From contig JAGPUW010000007.1 of assembly GCA_018069465.1 (NCBI GenBank), positions 1-64,000 of the forward strand: a stretch of DNA of 64,000 bases. Reading direction: 5' to 3'. The position numbers and the translations under genes are program-made. This stretch comes from Gammaproteobacteria bacterium (GTDB lineage Bacteria > Pseudomonadota > Gammaproteobacteria > Pseudomonadales > Porticoccaceae). Below, one piece after another: positions 1 to 9,313 of the stretch (positions within the stretch are counted from its first letter, which is position 1; the number at the start of each line of letters is the position of its first letter). The notes under the pieces are model-generated. The model was not told the DNA's origin, did not search any database, and was given only the letters and a program-made list of their open reading frames with translations.

Positions 1-68
1 ATTCATTTTCCAGATCGCCTAAACAAATACATCAGCCTGTAAGCTGGTTAGGTTGACACAGAGTTTTG

Positions 69-90
69 AACACCCTCTGAGATGGGTGTC
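69..90 (-). terminator. Possible weak terminator hairpin
   Basis: A 6-bp stem (ACACCC/GGGTGT) with an 8-base loop lies just downstream of the nuclease-like gene's stop codon. No convincing U-tract follows on the minus strand, so termination is only suggested. The rest of bases 1-125 shows nothing recognisable. Confidence 0.25.
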
Positions 91-125
91 CTAACTAGAT
101 TTTTCACCCCGATTTCTCGCTTACA

Positions 126-1970
126 TCAAATCGTCTTCGCAATCAAATCAGCCTTCAATAAACCACCTTTGGTCAAAAGCTTTTCGGAAAACTTAGGGTT
201 CCGGCGCGATTTATAGGCCGCTAATATTTTCTTGAGTCCATCAGCTTCTAGTAGAGAAATATTGATATCTGTATCCATTTCTGCTGAATCGATAAAGTCT
301 TGGGAAAAGCCTGGTGCAACAATCAAGGCTTGGGCAACACGTTTCCCATTTGCCTCACACCGATTGACATATGCTTTAACTTGGCGCGAAGTCGACGAAT
401 ATTTTGGGAAATCCCCATTCTTATATGACTTTACTTCACCGACAATCACATCATCACTACCAAGTGAAACGATAATATCTACCTTATCTTTCGCTGTATT
501 AATCTGCTTCCTCAAGTCTTCATCAACCTGAAGCCCCAACTGCTCAAATATCGTCCGAGTGACTTCCTCAAATTTCAACCCAATCTCAGACTCTTTAATA
601 TCAATACCCACCGAGTGCAAACCAGAAAGATCTCTGCGCGCCAACATTTCGTAGTTTTCTATCAACCGATCATTAGCACTGGCAAAGCTCTCCAAAATAG
701 AAGATCGTGGATTATTCCGCTTAGAAAGCCCCATAACATCACAAATTTTCTTAACTTCGTCATTGGTATAAAGATACAAAATATCGAGGGGCGAAACCCC
801 AAGCGCCCTAAGGCTATCTGGGTCTATTGTTGCAATTTCCTCAATCTCAAAATCATCTCGTAACCGATCAATTACAGAAGGAATCGTTTCTGATAGTGAA
901 TTAACCAACTCCTTAAAGCCGCTGGCACTGAGTGCATTAAACTCAGCTTCCACCCCAGCCTTTAAGGACTCAACCACCACGTCAATACGGTCATCAAGTG
1001 TCACGCCAAGCCGAGACGTAGACATATCCAAATCATCAATAAGCGATTTCAACCTATCTTTTCGCTGGCTTAACGTCTCATCTGAACCAAACATGTCACG
1101 AGACAAAACACTTCGAATAGGTATGCCTGTGTGAGTGATATATTGAATTTTCTCCTGGCGCGTAACACCACGCCACTTTTGGTCATGCCGACGTAATATA
1201 TTCGATAGCTCTGGATCACTCAAAGATCGCAAAATCCGTAATACGTGTTTGCCTGACAATTCTCTATTTTGTATTTCATGAAATATAGACACAACTTCAT
1301 CCGCAACATAAACCTCTGAACGATTTTTGTTTATAAAAATCAGCCCCATTTCTCTAAGCGAATTTAATGAATCCTGTACATTGCCCTTAGGAACAGGAAG
1401 AACAATATGTTCTACAGCAAAGGTTTCATCAGCAGACATCCCGAGTCGATCAGATAAGGTATTTAGAATCATCCGCTCATCATCGGTGATTTTTGCCTCG
1501 CGGTTCAACCTGAGATCATTTTTATAAGCCATTTCAAAACAATCTTTATAAATTGATAATCTAGTTCCACGACCATAACCATCTAGCTCAGCTGCCACCT
1601 CTATCTCTTCCAAAAGCACCGCGGAAAGATCACTTAGGCACTGATGTTCATTTGCGTACAAACTTTCAAGCCAGGGTATACGAGCCACACCATTACCATC
1701 GCGTGATAAAATATTAATCAACAAAGCAACTTGAGATCCGCCAAGAGCGACTTTTTCCCGAACAAAATCCTTAAAATGACTTGTAGCTGCGGCGAATAAC
1801 TGTGTGATTTCACTTCCAGAAGCACTGCGTAACTGCCCTTCAATATTTGAAAGTTTTTCTGCTAACTCTGTATCAGTTTTTGTCGCGACAGAACAAATCT
1901 TGTCCAAACAATTGATGAACTTTGATCTTTCGACTTGGTTTATTTGTGATAGAACTTGACTCAGCCTCAT
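126..1970 (-). CDS. Orphan protein with C-terminal PD-(D/E)XK nuclease-like domain
   Basis: I do not recognise this 614-residue protein as a named family. Its last ~150 residues look like a restriction-endonuclease-like fold: a conserved-looking Glu in GLKFEE (about 468-469), then D498 in KVDIIV, then E512-x-K514 in GEVKSYK, giving the D-x13-E-x-K spacing typical of PD-(D/E)XK enzymes. The first ~450 residues are mostly helical and charged, with no signal peptide or membrane segment; residues 165-235 could hold a winged-helix-like part. The start is supported by a GGGGA ribosome site 4 bases upstream. The gene is visibly richer in A and T than its neighbours and stands alone after the prp operon, which suggests horizontal gain. 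A DNA-targeting or defence role is inference from the fold only. Confidence 0.75.
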   Translation of the reverse strand: MRLSQVLSQINQVERSKFINCLDKICSVATKTDTELAEKLSNIEGQLRSASGSEITQLFAAATSHFKDFVREKVALGGSQVALLINILSRDGNGVARIPWLESLYANEHQCLSDLSAVLLEEIEVAAELDGYGRGTRLSIYKDCFEMAYKNDLRLNREAKITDDERMILNTLSDRLGMSADETFAVEHIVLPVPKGNVQDSLNSLREMGLIFINKNRSEVYVADEVVSIFHEIQNRELSGKHVLRILRSLSDPELSNILRRHDQKWRGVTRQEKIQYITHTGIPIRSVLSRDMFGSDETLSQRKDRLKSLIDDLDMSTSRLGVTLDDRIDVVVESLKAGVEAEFNALSASGFKELVNSLSETIPSVIDRLRDDFEIEEIATIDPDSLRALGVSPLDILYLYTNDEVKKICDVMGLSKRNNPRSSILESFASANDRLIENYEMLARRDLSGLHSVGIDIKESEIGLKFEEVTRTIFEQLGLQVDEDLRKQINTAKDKVDIIVSLGSDDVIVGEVKSYKNGDFPKYSSTSRQVKAYVNRCEANGKRVAQALIVAPGFSQDFIDSAEMDTDINISLLEADGLKKILAAYKSRRNPKFSEKLLTKGGLLKADLIAKTI

Positions 1971-2027
1971 TGTATCCCCATGGATTAATTGTTTTTTATT
2001 ACCTCACCTCTTGGGGCGGGGCTGTCT

Positions 2028-2055
2028 ATTTTATTTCGAAAATAACGCGCGCAAA
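2028..2055 (-). promoter_or_regulatory. Candidate sigma-70 promoter for the nuclease-like gene
   Basis: On the minus strand TTTGCG is followed 16 bases later by TAAAAT, inside an AT-rich gap about 60 bases before the gene's start. The -35 is weak. It suggests the gene is transcribed separately from the prp operon. Confidence 0.35.
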
Positions 2056-2133
2056 ATTGGAGTGGGTCTTCCGTATCACTTTTAAGCTTTAAAAACCCAA
2101 ACCACCAAACCCCAATAACACATTCACCCCACC

Positions 2134-3312
2134 CTAAAACACATCCCCAGGCACCCTAACCCAGCCTTCCATCAACACCCTCGCACTGCGACTCATACTC
2201 GCCTTATTCACCGCCCACTCACCATTAACCTGGCTGGCTTGTGCGCCGACTTTTAAGGTGCCGGATGGATGACCAAAAGTAACGCTGTCGCGCTCACCGC
2301 CACCGGCAGCGAGGTTAACCAGTGTGCCGGGGATGGCGGCGGCTGAGCCGATGGCGACTGCGGCCGTGCCCATCATGGCGTGGTGGAGTTTACCCATGGA
2401 CAGTGCGCGCACCAGCAGGTCGATGTCTGTTGCGGCGACGGGTTTGTCGCTTGATGAGGTGTAATCAGTGGGTTTGGCGACGAAGGCGACCTTGGGGGTG
2501 TGCTGGCGGGCCACGGCTTCATCAATATCCTTAATTAAGCCCATGCGAATTGCACCGTGGGCGCGGATGGTTTCAAAACGCGTTAACGCGGCGGGGTCGC
2601 CATTGATGGCTTCTTGCAGCTCGGCGCCGGTGTAGCCAATTTCATCGGCATTGAGGAAGATGGTGGGTATACCGGCGTTGATCATGGTGGCCTTAAACGT
2701 GCCAATGCCGGGTACTTCTAATTCATCAACGACATTGCCGGTGGGGAACATGGCGCCATCGCCGTCGGCGGGGTCGATAAAGTCGACCAGCACTTCGGCG
2801 GCGGGAAAGGTTACGCCGTCGAGTTCAAAGTCGCCGGTTTCCTGCACTTCTCCAGCCGTCATGGGCACGTGGGCAATAATGGTTTTTTCAATATTGGCCT
2901 GCCATATGCGGATAACGGCGATGCCGTCGGCGGGAAGGCGCTCGGCATCGACCAGACCATTGCTGATGGCAAACGCGCCCACCGCTGCGGTGAGATTGCC
3001 GCAGTTACCGCTCCAGTCGACAAAGGCTTTGTCGATGGCGACTTGGCCGAAGAGGTAGTCAACGTCGTGGTCGGGCTTGCTGCTTTTGGCCAGGATAACG
3101 GTTTTGCTGGTGCTGGAGGTGGCGCCGCCCATGCCGTCGGTTTGCTTGCCGTAGGGGTCGGGGCTGCCAATCACGCGCAGTAATAGTTTATCGCGCGCCA
3201 CACCCGGCACCTGTGCCGCTTCGGGTAAATCTTGCAAGCTGAAGAAAACACCTTTACTGGTGCCGCCACGCATATAGGTGGCGGGGACTTTTATTTGCGC
3301 TGCATGGGCCAT
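2134..3312 (-). CDS. prpF: AcnD-accessory protein / aconitate isomerase PrpF
   Basis: The 392-residue product has the usual PrpF length and hallmark sequences: RGGTSKG at residues 15-21, GSPDPYGKQTDGMGG near 49-63, and a Cys in SGNCGN near residue 100. PrpF belongs to the diaminopimelate-epimerase-like fold and isomerises the trans/cis double bond of methylaconitate so that AcnD can complete the 2-methylcitrate cycle. It is the last gene of the propionate operon, directly after acnD, as in other AcnD/PrpF-type clusters. It is soluble and expected in the cytoplasm. Confidence 0.95.
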   Translation of the reverse strand: MAHAAQIKVPATYMRGGTSKGVFFSLQDLPEAAQVPGVARDKLLLRVIGSPDPYGKQTDGMGGATSSTSKTVILAKSSKPDHDVDYLFGQVAIDKAFVDWSGNCGNLTAAVGAFAISNGLVDAERLPADGIAVIRIWQANIEKTIIAHVPMTAGEVQETGDFELDGVTFPAAEVLVDFIDPADGDGAMFPTGNVVDELEVPGIGTFKATMINAGIPTIFLNADEIGYTGAELQEAINGDPAALTRFETIRAHGAIRMGLIKDIDEAVARQHTPKVAFVAKPTDYTSSSDKPVAATDIDLLVRALSMGKLHHAMMGTAAVAIGSAAAIPGTLVNLAAGGGERDSVTFGHPSGTLKVGAQASQVNGEWAVNKASMSRSARVLMEGWVRVPGDVF

Positions 3313-3428
3313 GGTTTCATCCTGATCAAATTTTTACGATTAATAACGATTCTGTGTTGGGCATAGGGTGAGAGCACTTCTGCGACAAGGCCAAACAAAG
3401 CGCAGCGCAGGCTCATGTCGAGGGCCGC

Positions 3429-6023
3429 TTAACTCGCGACTGAAGACTCTAAAAAGTCCTGAGCAAAGCGCTGCAGTACACCACCCGCCTCATAAACCAG
3501 CACTTCTTCAGCGGTGTCGAGGCGGCAGGTGACAGGTACGTCAACCGTCTCGCCGTTCTTACGGTTGATGCGCAGCGTCAGTTCAGCACGGGGGCTGGCT
3601 TTACCGATCACGTCGAACGTTTCTGTGCCGTCGATGGCGTAGGTCTTGCGGTTTTCACCGGCTTTAAATTCCAGCGGCATCACGCCCATACCCACCAGAT
3701 TGGTGCGGTGAATGCGTTCAAAGCCCTCGGCAACAATCGCCTCAACACCGGCCAGACGCACACCTTTGGCCGCCCAGTCGCGGGACGAGCCCTGACCGTA
3801 GTCGGCACCGGCAACGATAATCAACGGTTGCTTGCGCTCCATGTAGGTTTCAATCGCTTCCCACATACGGCTGACTGTGCCTTCTGGCTCAATGCGAGCC
3901 AGCGAGCCCTGTTTCGTCTCGCCGTTTTCCTGAACCATTTCATTAAACAGTTTTGGGTTGGCGAAGGTGGCGCGCTGAGCGGTGAGGTGGTCACCGCGGT
4001 GGGTGGCGTAAGAGTTGAAGTCAACTTCCGGCAGGCCCATTTTGTCGAGGTAGGCACCGGCAGCACTGTTGAGCTGAATCGCATTCGAGGGCGACAGGTG
4101 ATCGGTAGTAATGTTGTCACCGAGTACCGCCAGTGGGCGCATGCCTTTCATGGTGCGCTCACCCGCCAGGGCGCCTTCCCAATACGGGGGGCGACGAATG
4201 TAGGTGGTCTGTGGACGCCAGTCGTAGAGTGGGCTGACCTGCTCGCCCTCGTCATCCTTGATTTCAAACATAGGGATGTAAATTTCACGAAACTGCTCGG
4301 GCTTCACACTAGCGGCGACGATGGCATCGATCTCTTCATCGCTGGGCCAAATATCTTTCAGGGTAATGTCGTTGCCGTTTTGATCCTTGCCGAGTACATC
4401 TTTCTCGATATCGAAGCGGATAGTACCGGCGATGGCGTAGGCGACAACCAGTGGCGGCGAGGCTAAAAATGCCTGCTTGGCGTGGGGATGAATACGACCA
4501 TCGAAGTTGCGATTACCCGACAATACAGCGGTGGAGTATAAATCGCGGTCGATAATTTCCTGTTGGATAACGGGGTCAAGCGCACCACTCATGCCATTAC
4601 AGGTAGTACAGGCAAAACCGACGATGCCGAAACCGAGCTTTTCCAGCTCGGGTAACAGACCCGCTTCTTCCAAATAGAGCTGAGCCACTTTTGAACCCGG
4701 CGCGAAGGAGGTCTTCACCCAGGGCTTGCGGGTTAAACCCAGTTTATTGGCGTTGCGAGCAATCAGTGCGGCGGCGATGACATTGCGCGGGTTACTGGTA
4801 TTGGTACAGCTGGTAATGGCGGCAATAATCACCGCGCCATCGGGCATCAAGCCCTCTTCGTTTTCAACCACACCGGAGATACCACGGGCGGCCAGCTCGG
4901 AGGTCGGCACGCGGGCGTGGGGGTTGGATGGGCCAGCGATGGTGCGCACCACGGTGGACAGATCAAAACTGAGCACCCGCTCGTATTCGGCGGTCTTTAG
5001 GCTCTCAGCCCAAAGGCCAGTTTGTTTGGCGTAAGTCTCGACCAATTTCACTTGCTCGGCATCTCGACCAGTGAGCGTGAGGTAGTCGATAGTCTGCTGG
5101 TCGATGTAGAACATCGCCGCAGAAGCGCCAAATTCTGGCGTCATATTAGAGATGGTGGCGCGATCACCAATGGTCAAATTATCCGCACCTTCGCCGTAAA
5201 ACTCGAGGTAGGAGGAAACCACCTTCTCATTGCGTAGAAACTCGGTCAGCGCCAGTACGATGTCGGTGGCGGTAATGCCCGGCTGAGCTTTACCCTTCAG
5301 CTCAACACCAATGATGTCCGGTAGACGCATGTAGGAGGGGCGACCCAACATGACCGTTTCAGCTTCGAGACCACCGACACCGAGGGCGATAACGCCCAAC
5401 GCGTCAACGTGAGGGGTGTGGCTGTCGGTGCCGACCAGCGTGTCGGGGAAGGCCACGCCGTCGCGGGACTGAATCACCGGCGACATTTTCTCGAGGTTGA
5501 TTTGATGCATGATGCCGTTGCCGGGCTGAATCACGTCAACGTTTTTAAAGGCTTTTTTGGTCCAGTTAATAAAGTGGAAGCGGTCTTCGTTGCGACGATC
5601 TTCAATGGCGCGGTTAAGAGCAAAAGCATCTTTTTCAAAACCGGCGTGTTCAACAGCCAGTGAGTGATCGACAATCAGCTGGGTCGGCACTACCGGGTTC
5701 ACTTTTGCGGGGTCGCCACCTTTGTCGGCAATAGCATCGCGCAGGCCAGCGAGATCAACCAGTGCCGTCTGGCCAAGAATGTCGTGACACACCACGCGCG
5801 CGGGGTACCAGGGGAAGTCGAGATCTTGCTTGCCTTCAATGATTTGCTTCAAGGAATCAGTCAGCACTTCGGGCTCACAGCGACGCACCAGGTTTTCGGC
5901 ATAGACGCGGGAAACATAGGGCAGCCTGGCGTAAGCACCGGGCTCTATAGCATCGACCGCCTCTTGCGTATCAAAAAAGTCGAGCTGGGTGCCGGGTAGG
6001 GATTTGCGATATTTGGTATTCAT
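3429..6023 (-). CDS. acnD: Fe/S-dependent 2-methylisocitrate dehydratase AcnD
   Basis: This 864-residue aconitase-family enzyme converts 2-methylcitrate to 2-methylaconitate with PrpF. Three [4Fe-4S] ligands are visible: C406 in SCTNTS, and C472 and C475 in ACTTCNG. The substrate-site sequence GTDSHTPH lies at 198-205, and the C-terminal swivel domain (about 630-860) contains the QGSSRDWAAKG loop. I place the start at the ATG at 6023, eight codons inside the longest open frame, because GAGGAG sits 7 bases before it. The sequence opening MNTKYRKSLPGTQLDFFD is typical of AcnD rather than of AcnA. A terminator separates it from prpC. Confidence 0.96.
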   Translation of the reverse strand: MNTKYRKSLPGTQLDFFDTQEAVDAIEPGAYARLPYVSRVYAENLVRRCEPEVLTDSLKQIIEGKQDLDFPWYPARVVCHDILGQTALVDLAGLRDAIADKGGDPAKVNPVVPTQLIVDHSLAVEHAGFEKDAFALNRAIEDRRNEDRFHFINWTKKAFKNVDVIQPGNGIMHQINLEKMSPVIQSRDGVAFPDTLVGTDSHTPHVDALGVIALGVGGLEAETVMLGRPSYMRLPDIIGVELKGKAQPGITATDIVLALTEFLRNEKVVSSYLEFYGEGADNLTIGDRATISNMTPEFGASAAMFYIDQQTIDYLTLTGRDAEQVKLVETYAKQTGLWAESLKTAEYERVLSFDLSTVVRTIAGPSNPHARVPTSELAARGISGVVENEEGLMPDGAVIIAAITSCTNTSNPRNVIAAALIARNANKLGLTRKPWVKTSFAPGSKVAQLYLEEAGLLPELEKLGFGIVGFACTTCNGMSGALDPVIQQEIIDRDLYSTAVLSGNRNFDGRIHPHAKQAFLASPPLVVAYAIAGTIRFDIEKDVLGKDQNGNDITLKDIWPSDEEIDAIVAASVKPEQFREIYIPMFEIKDDEGEQVSPLYDWRPQTTYIRRPPYWEGALAGERTMKGMRPLAVLGDNITTDHLSPSNAIQLNSAAGAYLDKMGLPEVDFNSYATHRGDHLTAQRATFANPKLFNEMVQENGETKQGSLARIEPEGTVSRMWEAIETYMERKQPLIIVAGADYGQGSSRDWAAKGVRLAGVEAIVAEGFERIHRTNLVGMGVMPLEFKAGENRKTYAIDGTETFDVIGKASPRAELTLRINRKNGETVDVPVTCRLDTAEEVLVYEAGGVLQRFAQDFLESSVAS

Positions 6024-6082
6024 AATGTGAGACTCCTCATGAAACAAATCACTTTAAAAACGACCTGTAACTTATTGAAATT

Positions 6083-6118
6083 AAAAAAGGAGCACCGCAA
6101 ACACGGCACTCCTTTTTT
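6083..6118 (-). terminator. Intrinsic terminator between prpC and acnD
   Basis: On the minus strand a 9-bp stem (GGAGTGCCG with CGGTGCTCC, two G-U pairs, 6-base loop) is flanked by A6 before and U6 after. It is a complete intrinsic terminator just after prpC and about 60 bases before acnD, so it probably lowers acnD-prpF expression relative to prpBC. With its A6/U6 flanks it could work in both directions. Confidence 0.8.
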
Positions 6119-6148
6119 GATAAACGATCAAATAACAGAGCCGTGCAA

Positions 6149-7273
6149 TTAGCGCTCGGTGATCGCGGGTACAGCGCGCATGTCCGGCCCGGTGTACTCG
6201 GCACTGGGGCGAATGATGCGGTTGTCGGCGCGCTGCTCAAAGACGTGAGCGGCCCAGCCGGTAAGGCGCGACATGACAAAAATTGGCGTGAACAACTTAG
6301 TGGGAATACCCATAAAGTGGTAGGCCGAGGCGTGGAAGAAATCGGCGTTACAGAACAACTTCTTCTCGCGCCACATCACTTCTTCACAGCGTACCGATGC
6401 GGGATAAAGCACGGTGTCGCCAACGTCTTTACCGAGCTTTTCAGCCCACTCTTTAATGATGGCATTGCGCGGATCGGAGTCGGCATAAATGGCGTGACCG
6501 AAGCCCATGATCTTGTCTTTGCGAGCCAGCATGGCCATCATTTCCTCTTCGGCATTATCGGCGCTGGTGAAGCCTTCGATCATGTCCATGGCCGCTTCGT
6601 TGGCACCGCCGTGCAGTGGGCCACGCAAACTACCAATCGCTGCGGTAACACAGGAGTGCAGGTCAGACAGGGTTGATGCGCAAACGCGAGCGGTAAAGGT
6701 CGATGCGTTGAACTCGTGCTCGGCGTAAAGAATCAAAGAAACGTTCATCACTCGCTCGTGCAGCTCGTTGGGCTTCTCGCCGCGCAGCATGTGCAGAAAG
6801 TGGCCGCCAACAGATTCGTCGTCAGTTGCCGTCTCAATTTTTACGCCGTCGTGACTAAAGCGATACCAGTAGCAAATGATCGATGGGAAAACGGCGAGCA
6901 AGCGGTCGGTCGCGGCTTCTTGCTGGGCAAAGTCAGTCTCGGTTTCGAGATTGCCCAAAAAGGAACAACCGGTGCGCAGCACGTCCATGGGGTGGGCGGC
7001 GGCGGGAATGCGTTCGAGCACGTCTTTTAATGCCTGAGGCAAACTGCGCAGACCTTTCAATGTAGTGCGGTAGGCGTCTAACTCAGCTTGAGTGGGTAGT
7101 GCACCCTTCAAAATCAGGTGGGCCACCTCTTCAAACACGCAGCTCTCGGCGAGATCTTTTACATCGTAGCCCCGATACGTTAAGCCAGAGCCCTCTTTGC
7201 CGACAGTGGATAATGCGGTTTTACCGGCCACCTGGCCTCGTAGGCCTGCGCCTGAAAGTACTTTAGTTGCCAT
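6149..7273 (-). CDS. prpC: 2-Methylcitrate synthase PrpC
   Basis: The 374-residue product is a citrate-synthase-family enzyme condensing propionyl-CoA with oxaloacetate. The catalytic triad is visible as H221 (GPLHGGANEAA), H260 (GFGHAIY) and D311 (NADFFHAS), and AEHEFNAS at about 184-191 is also conserved. The length matches the methylcitrate synthase subfamily (about 375) rather than the ~430 residues of type II citrate synthases, which supports PrpC. It lies between prpB and acnD in one operon. Confidence 0.96.
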   Translation of the reverse strand: MATKVLSGAGLRGQVAGKTALSTVGKEGSGLTYRGYDVKDLAESCVFEEVAHLILKGALPTQAELDAYRTTLKGLRSLPQALKDVLERIPAAAHPMDVLRTGCSFLGNLETETDFAQQEAATDRLLAVFPSIICYWYRFSHDGVKIETATDDESVGGHFLHMLRGEKPNELHERVMNVSLILYAEHEFNASTFTARVCASTLSDLHSCVTAAIGSLRGPLHGGANEAAMDMIEGFTSADNAEEEMMAMLARKDKIMGFGHAIYADSDPRNAIIKEWAEKLGKDVGDTVLYPASVRCEEVMWREKKLFCNADFFHASAYHFMGIPTKLFTPIFVMSRLTGWAAHVFEQRADNRIIRPSAEYTGPDMRAVPAITER

Positions 7274-7341
7274 GCTTAATTCCTCTCCTATTAATCCGTG
7301 TGACTGACTATTAAAGTCGTTTTACCTTAATTACTGTTGCG

Positions 7342-8232
7342 CTACTTGTTTTTACCTTGCGCGAATAACTGATCGAGCTTTTGCTCGTAATCGTGATAAC
7401 CGAGGTATTCGTACAATTCCATACGGGTTTGCATGGTATCGATCACAGCCTTCTGGTCACCCTCTTCAAGAATGCTGGTGTAAACCTGCTCTGCGGCCTT
7501 GTTCATGGCGCGGAAAGCCGACAGTGGGTAGAGCACCATATCGACGCCCCACTCGCCCAATTCGGCCTTATTGTACAGAGGTGTTTGACCAAACTCCGTA
7601 ATATTTGCCAGCAGGGGCACGTCGATGGCAGCGCTAAAGGCACGGTAGTGTTCTTCTTCGTTCACCGCTTCGGCAAAGATACCATCGGCACCGGCTTCGA
7701 CACAGGCCTGAGCGCGCTCGATGGCTTTCTCCAGGCCTTCCTGAGCAAAGGCATCGGTGCGCGCCATGATGAAAAAGCTCTCATCGCTGCGGGCATCAAC
7801 AGCCGCTTTCACACGGTCGACCATTTCCTGCTGGCTGACGATTTCTTTATTGGGGCGATGACCACAACGCTTTTGCGCAATTTGATCTTCGATGTGCACG
7901 GCGGCGGCACCGGCGCGAATCATATCTTTAACGGTGCGGGTAATATTGAACGCGCCACCCCAGCCGGTATCAATATCAACCAGCAGAGGCACTTCAACGG
8001 CCGAGGTAATGCGGCGCACATCTTCCAGCACATCATTGAGGCTGGTCATACCCAGATCGGGCAGGCCGTAGGAGGCATTGGCCACACCACCACCGGAAAG
8101 ATAGATGGCTTTATGGCCAATTTGCTCGGCCATCATCGCGCAATAGGGGTTGATGGTGCCGAGAATTTGCAGGGGTTTATTATCGGCCAGCGCCTTGCGA
8201 AAGCGAGCGCCGGGAGTTAATGATGTAGCCAT
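7342..8232 (-). CDS. prpB: 2-Methylisocitrate lyase PrpB
   Basis: The 296-residue protein belongs to the isocitrate lyase/PEP mutase superfamily and cleaves 2-methylisocitrate to pyruvate and succinate. The catalytic loop reads KRCGH at 121-125, where most family members have KKCGH; the catalytic Cys is C123. Metal-binding aspartates lie in VDIDTG (D86, D88), and SGGG at 46-49 is conserved. It is the first enzyme gene of the operon, directly after the GntR regulator. Confidence 0.96.
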   Translation of the reverse strand: MATSLTPGARFRKALADNKPLQILGTINPYCAMMAEQIGHKAIYLSGGGVANASYGLPDLGMTSLNDVLEDVRRITSAVEVPLLVDIDTGWGGAFNITRTVKDMIRAGAAAVHIEDQIAQKRCGHRPNKEIVSQQEMVDRVKAAVDARSDESFFIMARTDAFAQEGLEKAIERAQACVEAGADGIFAEAVNEEEHYRAFSAAIDVPLLANITEFGQTPLYNKAELGEWGVDMVLYPLSAFRAMNKAAEQVYTSILEEGDQKAVIDTMQTRMELYEYLGYHDYEQKLDQLFAQGKNK

Positions 8233-8243
8233 ATGTCACCTCT

Positions 8244-8277
8244 ATAGTCGTGCGTTGTCGTGATAGTCGTGCGTTGT
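8244..8277. repeat. Tandem 15-bp direct repeat before prpB
   Basis: ATAGTCGTGCGTTGT occurs twice exactly, with starts 19 bases apart, in the leader between gntR and prpB. It could be a regulatory element or a local duplication; it does not resemble the palindromes upstream of gntR. Confidence 0.7.
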
Positions 8278-8373
8278 TTTGTTGTTTCAATTTTTCAGCT
8301 GTGCCATTGCCAGCATTCATTGCCCCGCTGAGCCGATACTCAATTGCCAAGATTCAACGAGGGGGATTCAGCG

Positions 8374-9135
8374 TCAAGTCGAGACCGCCCCCATCTGCCG
8401 TTCAACATTAATGCGCGATGCGCGAATGTGGCGGCGCATCAGCATCTCAGCCATTTCCCCATCGCGGTCGGCAATAGCCTGGACGATGTGGCGGTGCTCA
8501 GAAAACGCATCGCTGGCCCGGGGGCTGAGCATGCCAAATTGGTAGCGGTACATTCTTACCTTGGCGTAGAGCTCATCGCAAAGCAGGCGAATTAACTCAC
8601 TATTGCCGCTGCCCATCACTAAGCGGTAGTGGAAGTCCAGGTCACCCTCTTTTTGATAATAGGCCCTGCCCTCTTGCAGCTCACTGTTTTGCATATGTTC
8701 TTCGAGTAGCTGCTGTAATTCAGCAATTTCAGTCTCACTCATATTCTGCGCGGCCAAGCGACAAGCCATGCCCTCTAGCGCTTCGCGCACGTGATAAATC
8801 TCTAGCAGGCCGTGCAAGCTGAGTTCGATAACACGGGCACCGGCATTGGCCTTGCGCGACACTAAACAGGCGGAGACCAGGCGGGCCAGTGCTTCGCGCA
8901 CCGTACTGCGACCCACTTTGTAATAACGACTGAGTTCAGCCTCATTAATCTTACTACCGGCGGCGATGTCGCCACTGATGATATCGCCGCGCAGACGATG
9001 AAATAAAGTATCGACTGCGGTAGAGGCACCGGGGTGGGCAATATAGGTATTCAATGTATGGACTCGAGAGCCAAAGGCTAGCCGCTGTCTGACAGGGTGG
9101 CTTTTATACCAATAAAAACCGCCACGATCAACCAT
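8374..9135 (-). CDS. GntR-family (FCD) regulator of the prp operon
   Basis: The protein has a GntR winged helix (about residues 38-105, including the helix-turn-helix SRYYKVGRSTVREALARLVS) and an all-helical FCD effector domain after it. Heading the prpBC-acnD-prpF operon, it is probably the methylcitrate-pathway repressor. The start is uncertain: the first ATG has no ribosome site and lies one base from a palindrome, and the first ~27 residues do not look like a GntR N terminus. A TTG at 9054, or leaderless translation, are alternatives. This GntR regulator differs from the sigma-54-dependent PrpR of Salmonella. Confidence 0.9.
   Translation of the reverse strand: MVDRGGFYWYKSHPVRQRLAFGSRVHTLNTYIAHPGASTAVDTLFHRLRGDIISGDIAAGSKINEAELSRYYKVGRSTVREALARLVSACLVSRKANAGARVIELSLHGLLEIYHVREALEGMACRLAAQNMSETEIAELQQLLEEHMQNSELQEGRAYYQKEGDLDFHYRLVMGSGNSELIRLLCDELYAKVRMYRYQFGMLSPRASDAFSEHRHIVQAIADRDGEMAEMLMRRHIRASRINVERQMGAVST
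9085..9095. promoter_or_regulatory. Operator-like palindrome 1 (prp)
   Basis: CTGTCTGACAG is a perfect 5+1+5 palindrome with the core TGTCTGACA, found again 53 bases away. Its form (TGTC-n-GACA) suits a dimeric GntR/FCD repressor. It lies inside the apparent 5' end of the gntR frame, which suggests the real start is downstream. Confidence 0.5.
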
Positions 9136-9136
9136 G

Positions 9137-9149
9137 ATTGTCTGACAAT
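9137..9149. promoter_or_regulatory. Operator-like palindrome 2 (prp)
   Basis: ATTGTCTGACAAT is a perfect 6+1+6 palindrome sharing the core TGTCTGACA with the site at 9085-9095, 53 bases centre to centre (about five helical turns). It is just upstream of the first possible ATG of gntR. Autorepression by looping or cooperative binding is inferred. Confidence 0.5.
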
Positions 9150-9313
9150 AACCGGTAAGCCACTTTAAACTAGCCGACCTTACGAGAAGACAAGTGGCGT
9201 AGAAATAAGTCTCGGCTTGGTGGTTCGAAACTTAAAAAATGGGCATAATGCCAACGCTTTTTAAAGCTAGCCACTAAACTAAACCATTCATCCGGACCAC
9301 TCGATCAAGTGTC

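Noticed and set aside
3708-4466. 252-codon plus-strand frame opposite acnD
   Set aside because: It lies wholly inside acnD, whose cluster-binding residues fix the true frame.
7381-8220. 279-codon plus-strand frame opposite prpB
   Set aside because: prpB is certain from the KRCGH loop; the long antisense frame follows from codon bias.
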